Numbered from the stretch's first letter, positions 31,441 through 40,096 are shown. The stretch: DNA of 48,153 nucleotides from Clostridia bacterium (GCA_017522795.1 JAFWXZ010000064.1:1-48153); one strand, 5' to 3'. Made by a program: numbers and translations. The notes: generated from the letters alone by a model not told the origin.

Positions 31441-32407
31441 ATATTTCCGCTATGATCTCCTCGCGGTAGATGGGGAATTTGACGATATGCTGGCCCTCGC
31501 AGAGCGAGTCGGTGAGGATGGCCTTTCGGACGGTACGGCAGGCGGCGGTGGTCAGGTAGTAGGTCGGGCTGTCCATATCCATAAGGGCGCTGTAGCGGGT
31601 AAAGACCGCCTCGCCCCCGTCGGACAGAACTGCTCCGCGGGGTATAGCCACCGAGGAGAGAATATCAAACGCCTGTCCTACACCGCCCGAGGTGCAGTCG
31701 GCTTTGTTTTGTCCTCCGCCGCCCGAGGTGCAGTCGCAACATTCCTTTAGGAAGGCGGCGCGAAGAAATCTTGACGAGGAGGAGAAGTCCCCCGGCAGAC
31801 CGATAGCGCCCATTCCGCGCGAGTATAGGGGCGCTGCGTTTTTAGCCAGCGGATTTCGCGGACTGAGGGCGGTAAGATCGGCAAGGCGGGCTAAGTGATA
31901 GTCAAACCTCGGTGAATTGGTCAGCACGCCCACGGGATTATCAAGCACAGAAAGTCCGCTTGCCAGCGGCTCGACCACGAGAGAGCTGCGAGGGTCGGAC
32001 AGCATCCAATGGAGCGGCGTGGGCGGTGTTTTTTCATCCGCGCCCTCGGCTGAAACCGAGATGTGTGACAGCATATCCCGCGCCTCCTCACAGCTGCGGC
32101 AAAAGCCGAGGATAAGCGAGATAAGATGCGCTGAGGACACCCCTGCCCTTGCATTCTTCCCCACCCCGTAGACCGCGTACTGCGGGAAATTCAGCGCCGC
32201 GGCGCATAGCCCCCACTCGTTCACTCCGTCAAAATACAGCGGCGTTTCGCCAACTATAACACCGATGCCCATCACGGCGTAGCGGTTCTCTGCCTCGCCT
32301 ATTTTCATCCGTCCGCGAGGCGTCACTATAAGCTCCTCGCCATAGCTTCTCTCATAATCAAAGGTCCTGCCAAAAAGTCGCTCGTTAAATCTTATTGCGG
32401 TGCACAA
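31439..32407 (-). CDS. choloylglycine hydrolase family protein, bile salt hydrolase type
   Basis: An Ntn hydrolase that cleaves amide bonds of conjugated bile salts or related substrates. From TTG 32407 the 322-aa product begins Met-Cys-Thr, so that removal of Met exposes the nucleophile Cys2. Arg14, Asp17, Asn73 (ALNFPQY), Asn164 (LTNSPRFDY) and Arg213 (GDFSSSSRFLRAAF) match the catalytic residues Arg18, Asp21, Asn82, Asn175 and Arg228 of bile salt hydrolases. Asn at the Asn82 position favours this type over penicillin V acylase. Residues about 223-245 are an insertion: two copies of DCTSGG(G/V)GQ encoded by a tandem repeat. The frame continues 42 codons upstream through an interspersed element (32440-32580), which I exclude from the protein. 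GAGAGG lies about 13 bases before the TTG. Confidence 0.9.
   Translation of the reverse strand: MCTAIRFNERLFGRTFDYERSYGEELIVTPRGRMKIGEAENRYAVMGIGVIVGETPLYFDGVNEWGLCAAALNFPQYAVYGVGKNARAGVSSAHLISLILGFCRSCEEARDMLSHISVSAEGADEKTPPTPLHWMLSDPRSSLVVEPLASGLSVLDNPVGVLTNSPRFDYHLARLADLTALSPRNPLAKNAAPLYSRGMGAIGLPGDFSSSSRFLRAAFLKECCDCTSGGGGQNKADCTSGGVGQAFDILSSVAIPRGAVLSDGGEAVFTRYSALMDMDSPTYYLTTAACRTVRKAILTDSLCEGQHIVKFPIYREEIIAEI
31674..31742 (-). repeat. tandem repeat inserted in the bile salt hydrolase-like gene
   Basis: Two direct copies of TGTCCT-x-C-x-CCGCCCGAGGTGCAGTCG, about 42 bases apart, encode the duplicated segment DCTSGGGGQ and DCTSGGVGQ. Family members lack this segment between the conserved Arg helix and FDILSSVAIPRG. 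Confidence 0.75.
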
Positions 32408-32439
32408 AATTTTTACCAACCTCTCTAAGTTTGATAAAG

Positions 32440-32580
32440 GGATAGCCAGATTTGAGGAAGAAGCGTCGTTTTCCGCCCCGAAGGCGTATATACATACGTC
32501 GAGAGGAAGGAAACGGCGGTAGAAAAAGACCATTAAAAGTGAAGAAATCCGCAGGATTTCAACCTTAAATTATCTCATTT
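32440..32580 (-). repeat. interspersed element upstream of the bile salt hydrolase-like gene
   Basis: This is the inverted copy of 26060-26201. It includes GGATAGCCAGATTTGAGG, CCCCGAAGGCGTATATACATACGTCGAGAGG, AACGGCGGTAGAAAAAGA and AAATCCGCAGGATTTC. The intergenic region 32408-32773 holds this element, then AT-rich unassigned sequence, then the promoter at 32710-32738. The element would supply or displace the upstream regulatory region of the hydrolase gene. Confidence 0.82.
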
Positions 32581-32709
32581 ATACTTTATGCTATATTTTA
32601 GATTGTTTTTACTTTGTGGTCTTTTTCGGTCTTACCAAATATGGCATCCCTTTTTTTCCTTTTTTTCATTATTTTGTGGCATTTGCTCGCTTTTTATTCA
32701 CCCCACCCC

Positions 32710-32738
32710 TTGCCATTTTGACTTTTTTATGGTAGAAT
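32710..32738 (+). promoter_or_regulatory. promoter of the 210-aa membrane protein gene
   Basis: TTGCCA (32710-32715), 17-base spacer, TAGAAT (32733-32738). It overlaps an in-frame ATG at 32729, which therefore cannot be the translation start. Confidence 0.75.
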
Positions 32739-32773
32739 ATATAAGAAAACAAACTGACGAAAGGAAAGTCATC

Positions 32774-33406
32774 TTGGAAAAGAAAAAAGCAGGCATTTTC
32801 ACCGCCATAAGCGACGTCACACGCCGTGTTTCTATCACGGTGAATATGACGATCTACACTATCTACCTTATTTACCTTATATACTCGATCTCCGCCGACA
32901 TCGGTATAAAGTGGCTGAACATTGCGCTTGCGGTGCTGACGGCGATCTTTATGCTGGTCTACCTGATCCTGCGCCTCTCCTCCACCAAAAAGTCGAAGCA
33001 GATAAAGCAGGCGAAGAAATATTACAAGCGATTTAAGCTGGTGGCGAGAGCGGTAAGCTCGCTGACTGCCGTTTACGCCCTTATCGTAGCCATCGACTCG
33101 GTATCTCCCTTTGCCCTTATCGCAGCACTGCTGGGTGCGGTGTTCATCGTGCTGAGGCTGGTGACCGAGCTTATCACCTACCTTATCGGCAGAGCCTTGA
33201 AAAAGGCGAAGAACAGGATCACGGGCCGCCGCGTTAAGAGGTCTGCCGACGACGAGAATATCGACACCGTCGAAGCGCCAAGAGAGCTTAAGCATAAGCA
33301 GAGTAAGAAGTCACGCCGCAAGCCCGAGCCTAATTTCCTTGACGAAATTGATGAGAAAATCACCCCCGAGAGCGAGTGCCTTCTCAGCGATTTTGAGGAG
33401 CTTTAA
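32774..33406 (+). CDS. small membrane protein of unknown function (210 aa)
   Basis: From TTG 32774 (AGGAAA 8 bases upstream) the product has about 210 residues. A short cytosolic start is followed by four membrane helices in two hairpins (about residues 20-38, 44-64, 88-106, 110-130) with a basic loop KKSKQIKQAKKYYKRF between them. A long charged C-terminal tail is rich in Lys and Arg, then acidic near the end (LDEIDEKITPESE). No family is recognised. The promoter position rules out earlier starts. Confidence 0.78.
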   Translation: MEKKKAGIFTAISDVTRRVSITVNMTIYTIYLIYLIYSISADIGIKWLNIALAVLTAIFMLVYLILRLSSTKKSKQIKQAKKYYKRFKLVARAVSSLTAVYALIVAIDSVSPFALIAALLGAVFIVLRLVTELITYLIGRALKKAKNRITGRRVKRSADDENIDTVEAPRELKHKQSKKSRRKPEPNFLDEIDEKITPESECLLSDFEEL

Positions 33407-33447
33407 ACGGCATTTTGACAAGTTATATTTACATATTGCGGCAAAAA

Positions 33448-33509
33448 CTCGCCATAGGCGAATAAAACTGCCGCAGGCAATAAGGCTCACCATAGACGAA
33501 TAAAACTGC
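33448..33509 (+). repeat. two-copy direct repeat with 38-base period
   Basis: CTCGCCATAGGCGAATAAAACTGC-type units of 24 bases at 33448-33471 and 33486-33509 differ at two positions. They lie in the short gap between the membrane protein gene and the bidirectional terminator. Confidence 0.7.
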
Positions 33510-33552
33510 AAACAAAAAAACGAACACAGTTGTGTTCGTTTTTTTGTTTGCA
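33507..33552. terminator. bidirectional terminator between the membrane protein gene and cls
   Basis: A perfect 22-bp stem (33507-33528 with 33531-33552) with a two-base centre. It is rich in A7 and T7 tracts, so it can terminate both convergent transcripts. Confidence 0.9.
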
Positions 33553-35091
33553 TCAAAGCAGTGGCGCGAAAAGCCTTATTGCGTTCTTGGTTATCCACTC
33601 GCCGAGGGTGAGGCGGGAGCGCTTATCGTCCACGCGCTCGGACTCGGTGACGGTTTTCAGGAACTCGTCCTTTGCCACCAGGACGGTGGGGGATGCGTAC
33701 ATCCATACCGCGTTCTCAAAGTGGTGGGCGAGGCTTCGGTAATCAAAGTTTATCGTGCCGATGACCGCGTACTTATCGTCGCAGACAAAGGTTTTCTCGT
33801 GGATAAATCCGGGGATAAACTCATATATCTTCACTCCCGCCTTCATCAGATAGGGATAGGAGCTTTTGGTCATTATCTTAACCTTCTTTTTATCGGGTAT
33901 ACCGGGGGTGATGATACGCACGTCAACACCGCGCAGGGCGGCATTACAAAGCGCCTGAGTCAACTCGTAGTCGATAATAAGATATGGTGTGGTTATGTAA
34001 ACGTAGTTTCGCGCCTGGTTGATAAGATTAAGAAAGGCGTTCTTTCCAACGGGTCGCTCGTAGATGGGCGCGGGGCCAGAGCCGAAGGGCAGATAATAGC
34101 CGCCGTCGCTGAATTTACAGGGCTCTACCGCGGAGAAATACCTGTCGTAATCGCTGATAGTACCGCAGGTGAAGTCCCAGCCCGAGAGAAAATGCTTCAT
34201 AAGTCCGCCGACCGCGTCACCCGACAGCTTTATTCCTCCGTCCTTCCAATAGCCGAATCGCTCCAGCTTATTGATATACTCGTCGGCGATATTCACACCG
34301 CCCGTATAGCCCACCTTGCCGTCGATAATGCATATCTTTCGGTGGTCGCGGTTGTTGTGGATAGAGGACATCTGGGGGCTAACTCTATTGAAGCGATACG
34401 CCTTTATGCCCTCGCGGCGCAGGGTTATCTCATAGTAGGGCGGCAGAGTGCGCATACAGCCGAAGTCGTCGAACAGAAGTCTGACCTCAACGCCCTCCTT
34501 CACCTTTTCCACAAGGATATCGTGTATCTCGTCCCAAAGCTCGCCAAAGGCGATTATGAAATACTCGAGGAAAATAAAGCTCTTCGCCTCGCGAAGCTCG
34601 CTTATCATCGACTTAAAGAACGCCTCGCCCGTGGGGAAGAACACCGAGGATGAAGCCGAATATACCTCCGCCAGCACGTCGTCGTTCATTATTGCCCTCG
34701 CCTTTCCTGCTGCGAGGGGACTGCGGCGGCGCATCATATTAAAGGATTCGGCTCCACCGCGGCGCGCCTTTATCTTGGTGAAAATGGTGTCAAGCAGGCG
34801 TATCTCCTTTTTCGTCATATTACGGCGATAAAAGATGAGATAAAGCAGAGTGCCGAACAGCGGCATAAGCAGAACGACGGTGATCCAGGTCACCTTATAC
34901 TCGGGGTTGGCATCGCGATTGATTATGGAAACCACCACCGCAACGTCAATAAGCAGAGTAAGTCCAAAGAACAGGTAAGAAACGATAGACGCCGCCGCGA
35001 TAACCAGTCCCATAAGCAGTATTTCGGCTAAAATGGTAAAGGCGCAGATCGCGTATCTTGAAAACAAAAGACTCCAAAGCTTCTTTTTCAT
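33553..35091 (-). CDS. cls: cardiolipin synthase (phospholipase D family)
   Basis: A 512-aa membrane enzyme that condenses two phosphatidylglycerols into cardiolipin and glycerol. Two or three N-terminal membrane helices (about residues 10-85) precede two PLD domains with HKD motifs: NNRDHRKICIIDGKVGYTGG (about 250) and HEKTFVCDDKYAVIGTINFD (about 430). GGAGG precedes the ATG. It is the last gene after the DUF1538 transporter and P-II-like genes, with a gap of 27 bases, so probably the same transcript. Size and order of domains match the family. Confidence 0.93.
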   Translation of the reverse strand: MKKKLWSLLFSRYAICAFTILAEILLMGLVIAAASIVSYLFFGLTLLIDVAVVVSIINRDANPEYKVTWITVVLLMPLFGTLLYLIFYRRNMTKKEIRLLDTIFTKIKARRGGAESFNMMRRRSPLAAGKARAIMNDDVLAEVYSASSSVFFPTGEAFFKSMISELREAKSFIFLEYFIIAFGELWDEIHDILVEKVKEGVEVRLLFDDFGCMRTLPPYYEITLRREGIKAYRFNRVSPQMSSIHNNRDHRKICIIDGKVGYTGGVNIADEYINKLERFGYWKDGGIKLSGDAVGGLMKHFLSGWDFTCGTISDYDRYFSAVEPCKFSDGGYYLPFGSGPAPIYERPVGKNAFLNLINQARNYVYITTPYLIIDYELTQALCNAALRGVDVRIITPGIPDKKKVKIMTKSSYPYLMKAGVKIYEFIPGFIHEKTFVCDDKYAVIGTINFDYRSLAHHFENAVWMYASPTVLVAKDEFLKTVTESERVDDKRSRLTLGEWITKNAIRLFAPLL

Positions 35092-35118
35092 TCTATAAAC
35101 CTCCTCTTTTTTTGACTA

Positions 35119-35862
35119 TTAACGGTTCTCCTCGCCGTCTACGTAGTCCTCAAAGCGACCGACACCCACAAGGTCGTCAACGGGAAGCGAGAAGATAACT
35201 GCGCCTCCCTCGGTCTTAAGACCTGCCGCATCGCGAACAGCCTCCATAATTCTGGTCTTATATTCAAGGGTGGTAAGGAAGAACACGCTGTCGGTCTCCC
35301 TGTTTATACCCGTACCGATAGCCTGCTCCGCGCCCTCGTTATTAATGCTCTTGGTGTGGAAAACGGTTGCGCCTGTCGCGCCTGCGGCTCTCGCCGCCTC
35401 GATGGCGATATCGGTGTACTTTGTATTTACAACGGCAATTACAAGCTCGTGCATGATCTCTTTTTCCTTTTTCTTCTTTGAAATGGGGACGCGGCGGCCT
35501 GTGGATCTGTCGGTCTTGTCAGCGCCAGACAGAATTGCGCCGTTGATAATGCTTGATATTCCCGAGAGGGGAACGGTAAAGGCGATACCTCTGCCGACGA
35601 GATAAAGCTTCAGCCCGTGGCCTATGGCGTTAAGGATATTATGCTCGGCGGACTCGGGGATAAGCGACATTGTAATACGCTTCTCCACCTCGCCAAGACC
35701 GAAATAATTCATATAGGCGTTTCTCGCAGTTCCGTGGCCGACGCCCGAGAAATGCACCACAGTGGCGCAATCGTTTACTATCTCGGTAAGGCGGCTCTCG
35801 TCCTCCTTGCTGATTATACTGATGAGGAGCTTTACGCGGTTATTTTCTTGTTTTCTTGCCAC
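35119..35862 (-). CDS. tandem P-II-like (GlnB superfamily) regulatory protein
   Basis: A 247-aa cytosolic protein that appears to be two P-II-type ferredoxin-like domains in tandem (about residues 10-120 and 130-240). Segments are KLLISIISKEDESRLTEIV in the first and ELVIAVVNTKYTDIAIEAARAAGATGATVFHT in the second, followed by VFFLTTLEYKTRIMEAVRDAAG. P-II proteins sense nucleotides or metabolites and bind membrane transporters. I chose GTG 35862, with AGGAGG 9 bases upstream. This site lies inside the Glu-rich 3' end of the DUF1538 gene, which it overlaps by 23 bases, so the two are coupled. A role in gating the DUF1538 transporter is an inference. Confidence 0.82.
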   Translation of the reverse strand: MARKQENNRVKLLISIISKEDESRLTEIVNDCATVVHFSGVGHGTARNAYMNYFGLGEVEKRITMSLIPESAEHNILNAIGHGLKLYLVGRGIAFTVPLSGISSIINGAILSGADKTDRSTGRRVPISKKKKEKEIMHELVIAVVNTKYTDIAIEAARAAGATGATVFHTKSINNEGAEQAIGTGINRETDSVFFLTTLEYKTRIMEAVRDAAGLKTEGGAVIFSLPVDDLVGVGRFEDYVDGEENR

Positions 35863-37417
35863 TTGCCTCTTCCTCCTCAATGTATTTTGTATAAACGTTG
35901 CTTCTGCGGACGTCGCGGTCGTACTCGTAGTCGATAAAGCTCTCGCTTGCGGATACGAACTTGCGCGCTCTGTCCTCGGTCTTTACCTTATAGAAGAAGC
36001 CGCAAAGCTGAATTGCGATAATAGGTGCCATCGCCACGAATGCAACGCAGCCAAAGGCGTCGGTCATAACGTTTCCGCCCAGCCGATTGCAGGCTCCCAT
36101 ACAGAGCGGGAGAACGAAGGCGGACATCATCGTACCGCTGGCAACTCCGCCCGAGTCGAAGGAAATACCCACGAATATCTTGGGCACGAAGAAGCTCAGT
36201 GTCAGGGCGATGATATAACCGGGGATCAGAAACCAGAGGATGTTCACACCCGTGATGATACGGAGTGCGGCAAGGCCCAGCGCCGCCGACACACCGATAG
36301 ATAGGCCGAGGCCGGTTGTCTTACCCGAAATCGCGCCCGCGGACATAGTTTCAACCAGCTTATTAAGCACGTAGACCGAGGGCTCTGCCTTAACGATAAA
36401 GTAGCCGAGCAGCATACTGATAGGCACGAGCAGCCAACCGCCGCCAATGGCAGCGAGGCTTTGTCCTATGGCAGTACCCGTGGGCAAGAATCCAACGTTC
36501 GCACCCGTTAAGAATACCGCAAGTCCGACGAGGACGTATACGATACCCACAGCCATACGGATAAGCTGGCCGCGGTTAAACGCGTGGGTGAGAAGCTGGA
36601 AGAGAATTGCGAAAACTATAATGGGAGCGAGGGCGACAAGTACGTCAAGCGCGTGCTCGCCGAGGCCGTGAAGGAATCTAAGCACTCCCTCTCTCGTATC
36701 GGGAACGGGCTCGTTTACCGTAGGAATATAGGTACCCTCAACCTTCATAACGATGCCGAGCACCAGCACGGAAATAATAGGTCCGATGGAGCAAAGTCCG
36801 GTGATACCGAAGGAGTCACCGCGGTCGTCACCCGACATCTTTGACATAGACACACCCGCGCCGATAGACATAATGAAGGGCACGGTCATAGGTCCCGTGG
36901 TCACTCCGCCCGAGTCGAAGGCGAGGCAGAGAAAGCTCTCGTCCACGAAGAAGGCAAGGACGAACGCCACGGCGTAGAAGCCTATCATTATGGCGGTCAG
37001 ATTCCAGTTAAAGACTATACGCATAACCGCGATAGCAAGGAATATTCCCACACCCACCGAAACGGTGAGAATAAGTATCATATTTTCCATACCGCTGACC
37101 TGCTCGGCGAGGAGCTGAAGGTCGGGCTCGGATATGGTGACGAGTATACCGATTATAAAGCTGATAAAGGCGATAAGCCATATTTTTTTACTGCCGCCAA
37201 CAGTAGAACCGATCTTCGAGCCGAGGGGCTGCATTGACATCTCCGCGCCCGCGGTGAAAAGGCTCATACCAAAGACCAGACATACTATTCCCACTAAAAA
37301 GAGGAACATATCTCCCGTGGATATGGGCACTACTGTTATACTCAGCCCCAGGACTATCAGAGCTATAGGCAAGACCGATTTTAAGGACTCGGTAAGCTTG
37401 TCTTTAATTAAATTCAA
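35840..37417 (-). CDS. DUF1538 family membrane transporter, fused two-repeat form
   Basis: A 525-aa integral membrane protein of about 12 helices. Two homologous halves each carry an FDSGGV motif: AFDSGGVTTGPMTVPF in the first and SFDSGGVASGTMMSAF in the second. This is the DUF1538 signature. Related two-gene systems have been described as cation/proton antiporters (UmpAB), as I recall; the substrate here is not established. The start is a TTG (37417) with GAGG 10 bases upstream. It is followed by the P-II-like gene, the common partner of this family. A promoter candidate lies at 37451-37480. Confidence 0.85.
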   Translation of the reverse strand: MNLIKDKLTESLKSVLPIALIVLGLSITVVPISTGDMFLFLVGIVCLVFGMSLFTAGAEMSMQPLGSKIGSTVGGSKKIWLIAFISFIIGILVTISEPDLQLLAEQVSGMENMILILTVSVGVGIFLAIAVMRIVFNWNLTAIMIGFYAVAFVLAFFVDESFLCLAFDSGGVTTGPMTVPFIMSIGAGVSMSKMSGDDRGDSFGITGLCSIGPIISVLVLGIVMKVEGTYIPTVNEPVPDTREGVLRFLHGLGEHALDVLVALAPIIVFAILFQLLTHAFNRGQLIRMAVGIVYVLVGLAVFLTGANVGFLPTGTAIGQSLAAIGGGWLLVPISMLLGYFIVKAEPSVYVLNKLVETMSAGAISGKTTGLGLSIGVSAALGLAALRIITGVNILWFLIPGYIIALTLSFFVPKIFVGISFDSGGVASGTMMSAFVLPLCMGACNRLGGNVMTDAFGCVAFVAMAPIIAIQLCGFFYKVKTEDRARKFVSASESFIDYEYDRDVRRSNVYTKYIEEEEASGKKTRK

Positions 37418-37450
37418 CTTATCTTTTCCTCTTGTTTTGTTTTTAAATAA

Positions 37451-37480
37451 ATGTTATCACACCCGTCTGCGCCTTTTCAA
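37451..37480 (-). promoter_or_regulatory. candidate promoter of the DUF1538-PII-cls unit
   Basis: Minus strand TTGAAA (37480-37475), 18-base spacer, TAACAT (37456-37451). Confidence 0.55.
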
Positions 37481-37507
37481 GCGGCGAGCGAAAAGTTTAA
37501 GCAAAAT

Positions 37508-40096
37508 TTATGCTTTATTCATATAACTGTCGATTTTTTCTCGAATCAGCTTCAGGGTGTCGAGTATCTCCGCGTAGAACTCTCTTGCGCTTACGCGAAG
37601 TCCGCCCGAGCCGAGAATAACCAGCTGCTCCTGGTAATCCGAGGTGACCACTCTTACGCTGTGATGCTCTGCGATCTGGTAGGTGGTGCGCTCGATATAG
37701 GCGTCGGCGGTCTGCTTCTCACGGGTGTAGACCACGGTGACGGGGCCGATCTCCTCCACGCTTCCCTCTCCCCCACGGCGCTTATATGCGTCGAAGGCGA
37801 TGATAACGCGGCACTTGCGGAAGGCAGCGTAGTCGCACATCAGTCGGGTAAGAACGTCGCGGGCTCTGGCAATATCGCTCTCGGCGGCGCGGCGCAGGTC
37901 GTCTATGGCAAAGAGGAAATTATATCCGTCGATAATGATATACTCCTCGCCACGAGGCTTCAGCTTTTTCGGCCGCTCCTTTTTCTCGGGGGTGGTGGCG
38001 GCGTTTTCCTGTCGCTCGCTGACGGTGCGCTTCTTTATCTTGCCGTAGGTGCTTTCAAAAATACGCATCAGCTCCTTGTCCTCCTCCACCGTGCCGCGAT
38101 AATCCAGCTTGCGAGGCACTCTGACCGTCTCGGTCTGCTCGGCAAGCTCGCGGGACACGCCCGTAGGAGTAATATGCATCAGCGCATCCGCCTCATCCCA
38201 GGGGACAGCGTAGCCCGAGCCGCCCTTGCAGAACACGCTGCCCGCAGGGTTGCGCTCGTCAAGCTCGGGGGAGTAGGCTCGCCTTGCCACTACCTCGGCG
38301 GTGTTGTGAGCGGGCTTATATGGACCGACGGACAGGGCAATTCTTCCCTCACCGCGAGTATATGCGCGCAGCTCGCCCGCATATGAGCGCATGGTGGCAA
38401 CGGGGCAATTTCCCTCAAGGATAGCAGTGCTTTCGTTTATCTGGGGGGGTGCGCTTACGCCGTACATTGAGGTTATATCGTTCATCAGCCTGCCGAGATT
38501 TTCCCTCGGTAGCTCGATGCGGAAATCAAAGGTTGGCTCAAGCAGCACCGATTTTGCCTTCATAAGTCCCTGCCTTACGGCGCGATAGGTTGCCTGGCGG
38601 AAGTCGCCGCCCTCGGTGTGCTTTAAATGCGCCTTGCCTGCGGTCAGGGTTATGCGCACGTCGGTAAGAGGGGCGCGGGTCAAGACTCCTCTATGTACTC
38701 TTTCTTCAAGATGGGTTATTATAAGCCTCTGCCAATTAAGGCTCAGGGTATCGGTGGCGCATTCGGTGGCGGTGACTACTCCGCTGCCCTCGGGAAGCGG
38801 CTCGATGCGCAGATGCACCTCGGCATAGTGACGAAGCGGCTCAAAATGTCCTGCTCCGTATACCTCCTCTGCCACCGTTTCCTTATATAAAATCTCGCCC
38901 TCGTCAAAGTCCACCGAAAGACCGAATCGGTCAAGGATCACCCGCTTCAGCACCTCGATCTGTATCTCGCCCATAAGGCGCACCCGTATCTCGTGGGTGG
39001 CGGGCTCGTAGGTCATAGCAAGGCTCGGGTCCTCCTCGGCAAGCGCCATAAGGCGCATATAGGCTTCGTAGGGGTTTGCATCCCTCGGCAAAATAAGACG
39101 GTAGTCGAGGACGGGAGAGAGCGTCTGAGTGTCACTCACCTCAAAGCCGAGTCCCATACCCACCTTGGTGGCGGTTGGACCGAGGACGGCGCAGACCGTG
39201 CCTGCGGGCGCGGAGGAAAGGCTCTTATATTTATCACCCGAATAAAGACGTATTTCTTCAATTTTCTCGCGGACGGTCTCGCCCGAGGGGGTGATGATCT
39301 CCAGAATATCCTTTGGCTTTAAGCTGCCGCCCGTGATCTTCATATAGCTGAGTCTCTTGCCCTGGCTGTCGCGGCTGATCTTATACACGCGCGCGCCAAA
39401 GAGACTGTCGGAATAATTGCGCGATAGGGTGTATTTATCAATGCCGAGAAGCAATTCCTCAACACCTCGCATCTTCAGCGCAGAGCCAAAGAAGCAGGGG
39501 AAGATACGCCGCTTCATAATGGCACGGCATATGCCCTCAAGACCTACCTGCTCTGTGGCGAAAAACTCCTCCATAAGATGCTCGTCGGCAGAGGCGCATG
39601 CCTCAAAAAAGTCGGTAGTATTATCCTCGGTAAAGTCCACGCAGCCGACGGATAGGTTGCAGCGAAGCTCCTCAAGGAGTGCTGCACGGCGGCGATCGGA
39701 TATATCAAGCTTATTTACGAAAATAAAGGTGGGAATACCCCTTGAAGCAAGCAGATGCCAGAGGGTTTTGGTATGTGCGCTGACACCGTCGGTGGCGCTG
39801 ACAAGGAGTATTGCGTAATCCTGAACCGACAGGGCGCGCTCCGCCTCGCAGGAGAAGTCGATATGCCCGGGGGTGTCGATAAGGGTGATCGTGGTATCGC
39901 CAAATTCAAGGATAGCCTGCTTTGAGAAAATGGTAATTCCTCTCTCCCGCTCCAGCGAGTGGGTGTCGAGAAAGGCGTCCCGCTTATCCACCCTGCCAAG
40001 CCTTGACAGATTGCCCGATGAGTAGAGCAGTCCCTCGGAAAGAGTGGTCTTGCCCGCGTCAACGTGAGCTAAAATTCCAACCGTCAATCGCTTCAT
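37508..40096 (-). CDS. Tet(M)-like ribosomal GTPase fused to a Rae1/YacP-type NYN endonuclease domain
   Basis: An 862-aa two-part protein. Residues 1 to about 650 follow the EF-G/Tet(M) plan: AHVDAGKT (10-17), RGIT (52-55), DTPGH (74-78), NKLD (128-131), and domains II-V with LLEPTFDFRIELPRENLGRLM in the place of the Tet(M) domain IV/V junction. The Tet(M) loop SPVSTPADF reads HLKHTEGGDF here, so tetracycline resistance is doubtful. A charged K/E/P linker leads to residues 719-862, which resemble Bacillus Rae1 (YacP): IIIDGYNFLF, VIIAFDAYK, YTREKQTADAYIE, VTSDYQEQ and GALR-like GGLRVSAREF. The putative metal-binding Asp723, Asp769, Asp798 and Asp820 are kept. Rae1 cuts mRNA in the ribosomal A site. 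GGAGAG precedes the ATG. It is cotranscribed behind the GNAT gene and the two-component system. Confidence 0.9.
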   Translation of the reverse strand: MKRLTVGILAHVDAGKTTLSEGLLYSSGNLSRLGRVDKRDAFLDTHSLERERGITIFSKQAILEFGDTTITLIDTPGHIDFSCEAERALSVQDYAILLVSATDGVSAHTKTLWHLLASRGIPTFIFVNKLDISDRRRAALLEELRCNLSVGCVDFTEDNTTDFFEACASADEHLMEEFFATEQVGLEGICRAIMKRRIFPCFFGSALKMRGVEELLLGIDKYTLSRNYSDSLFGARVYKISRDSQGKRLSYMKITGGSLKPKDILEIITPSGETVREKIEEIRLYSGDKYKSLSSAPAGTVCAVLGPTATKVGMGLGFEVSDTQTLSPVLDYRLILPRDANPYEAYMRLMALAEEDPSLAMTYEPATHEIRVRLMGEIQIEVLKRVILDRFGLSVDFDEGEILYKETVAEEVYGAGHFEPLRHYAEVHLRIEPLPEGSGVVTATECATDTLSLNWQRLIITHLEERVHRGVLTRAPLTDVRITLTAGKAHLKHTEGGDFRQATYRAVRQGLMKAKSVLLEPTFDFRIELPRENLGRLMNDITSMYGVSAPPQINESTAILEGNCPVATMRSYAGELRAYTRGEGRIALSVGPYKPAHNTAEVVARRAYSPELDERNPAGSVFCKGGSGYAVPWDEADALMHITPTGVSRELAEQTETVRVPRKLDYRGTVEEDKELMRIFESTYGKIKKRTVSERQENAATTPEKKERPKKLKPRGEEYIIIDGYNFLFAIDDLRRAAESDIARARDVLTRLMCDYAAFRKCRVIIAFDAYKRRGGEGSVEEIGPVTVVYTREKQTADAYIERTTYQIAEHHSVRVVTSDYQEQLVILGSGGLRVSAREFYAEILDTLKLIREKIDSYMNKA

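Noticed and set aside
31266-31469. Small plus-strand lysine/isoleucine-rich frame
   Set aside because: It crosses the structured RNA stem, the promoter and the terminator of neighbours; AT-rich noise without a start signal.
37508-40096. Straight annotation as a tetracycline resistance gene
   Set aside because: The Tet(M) loop that contacts the drug site is not conserved, and the protein carries an additional nuclease domain; only the fold is shared.
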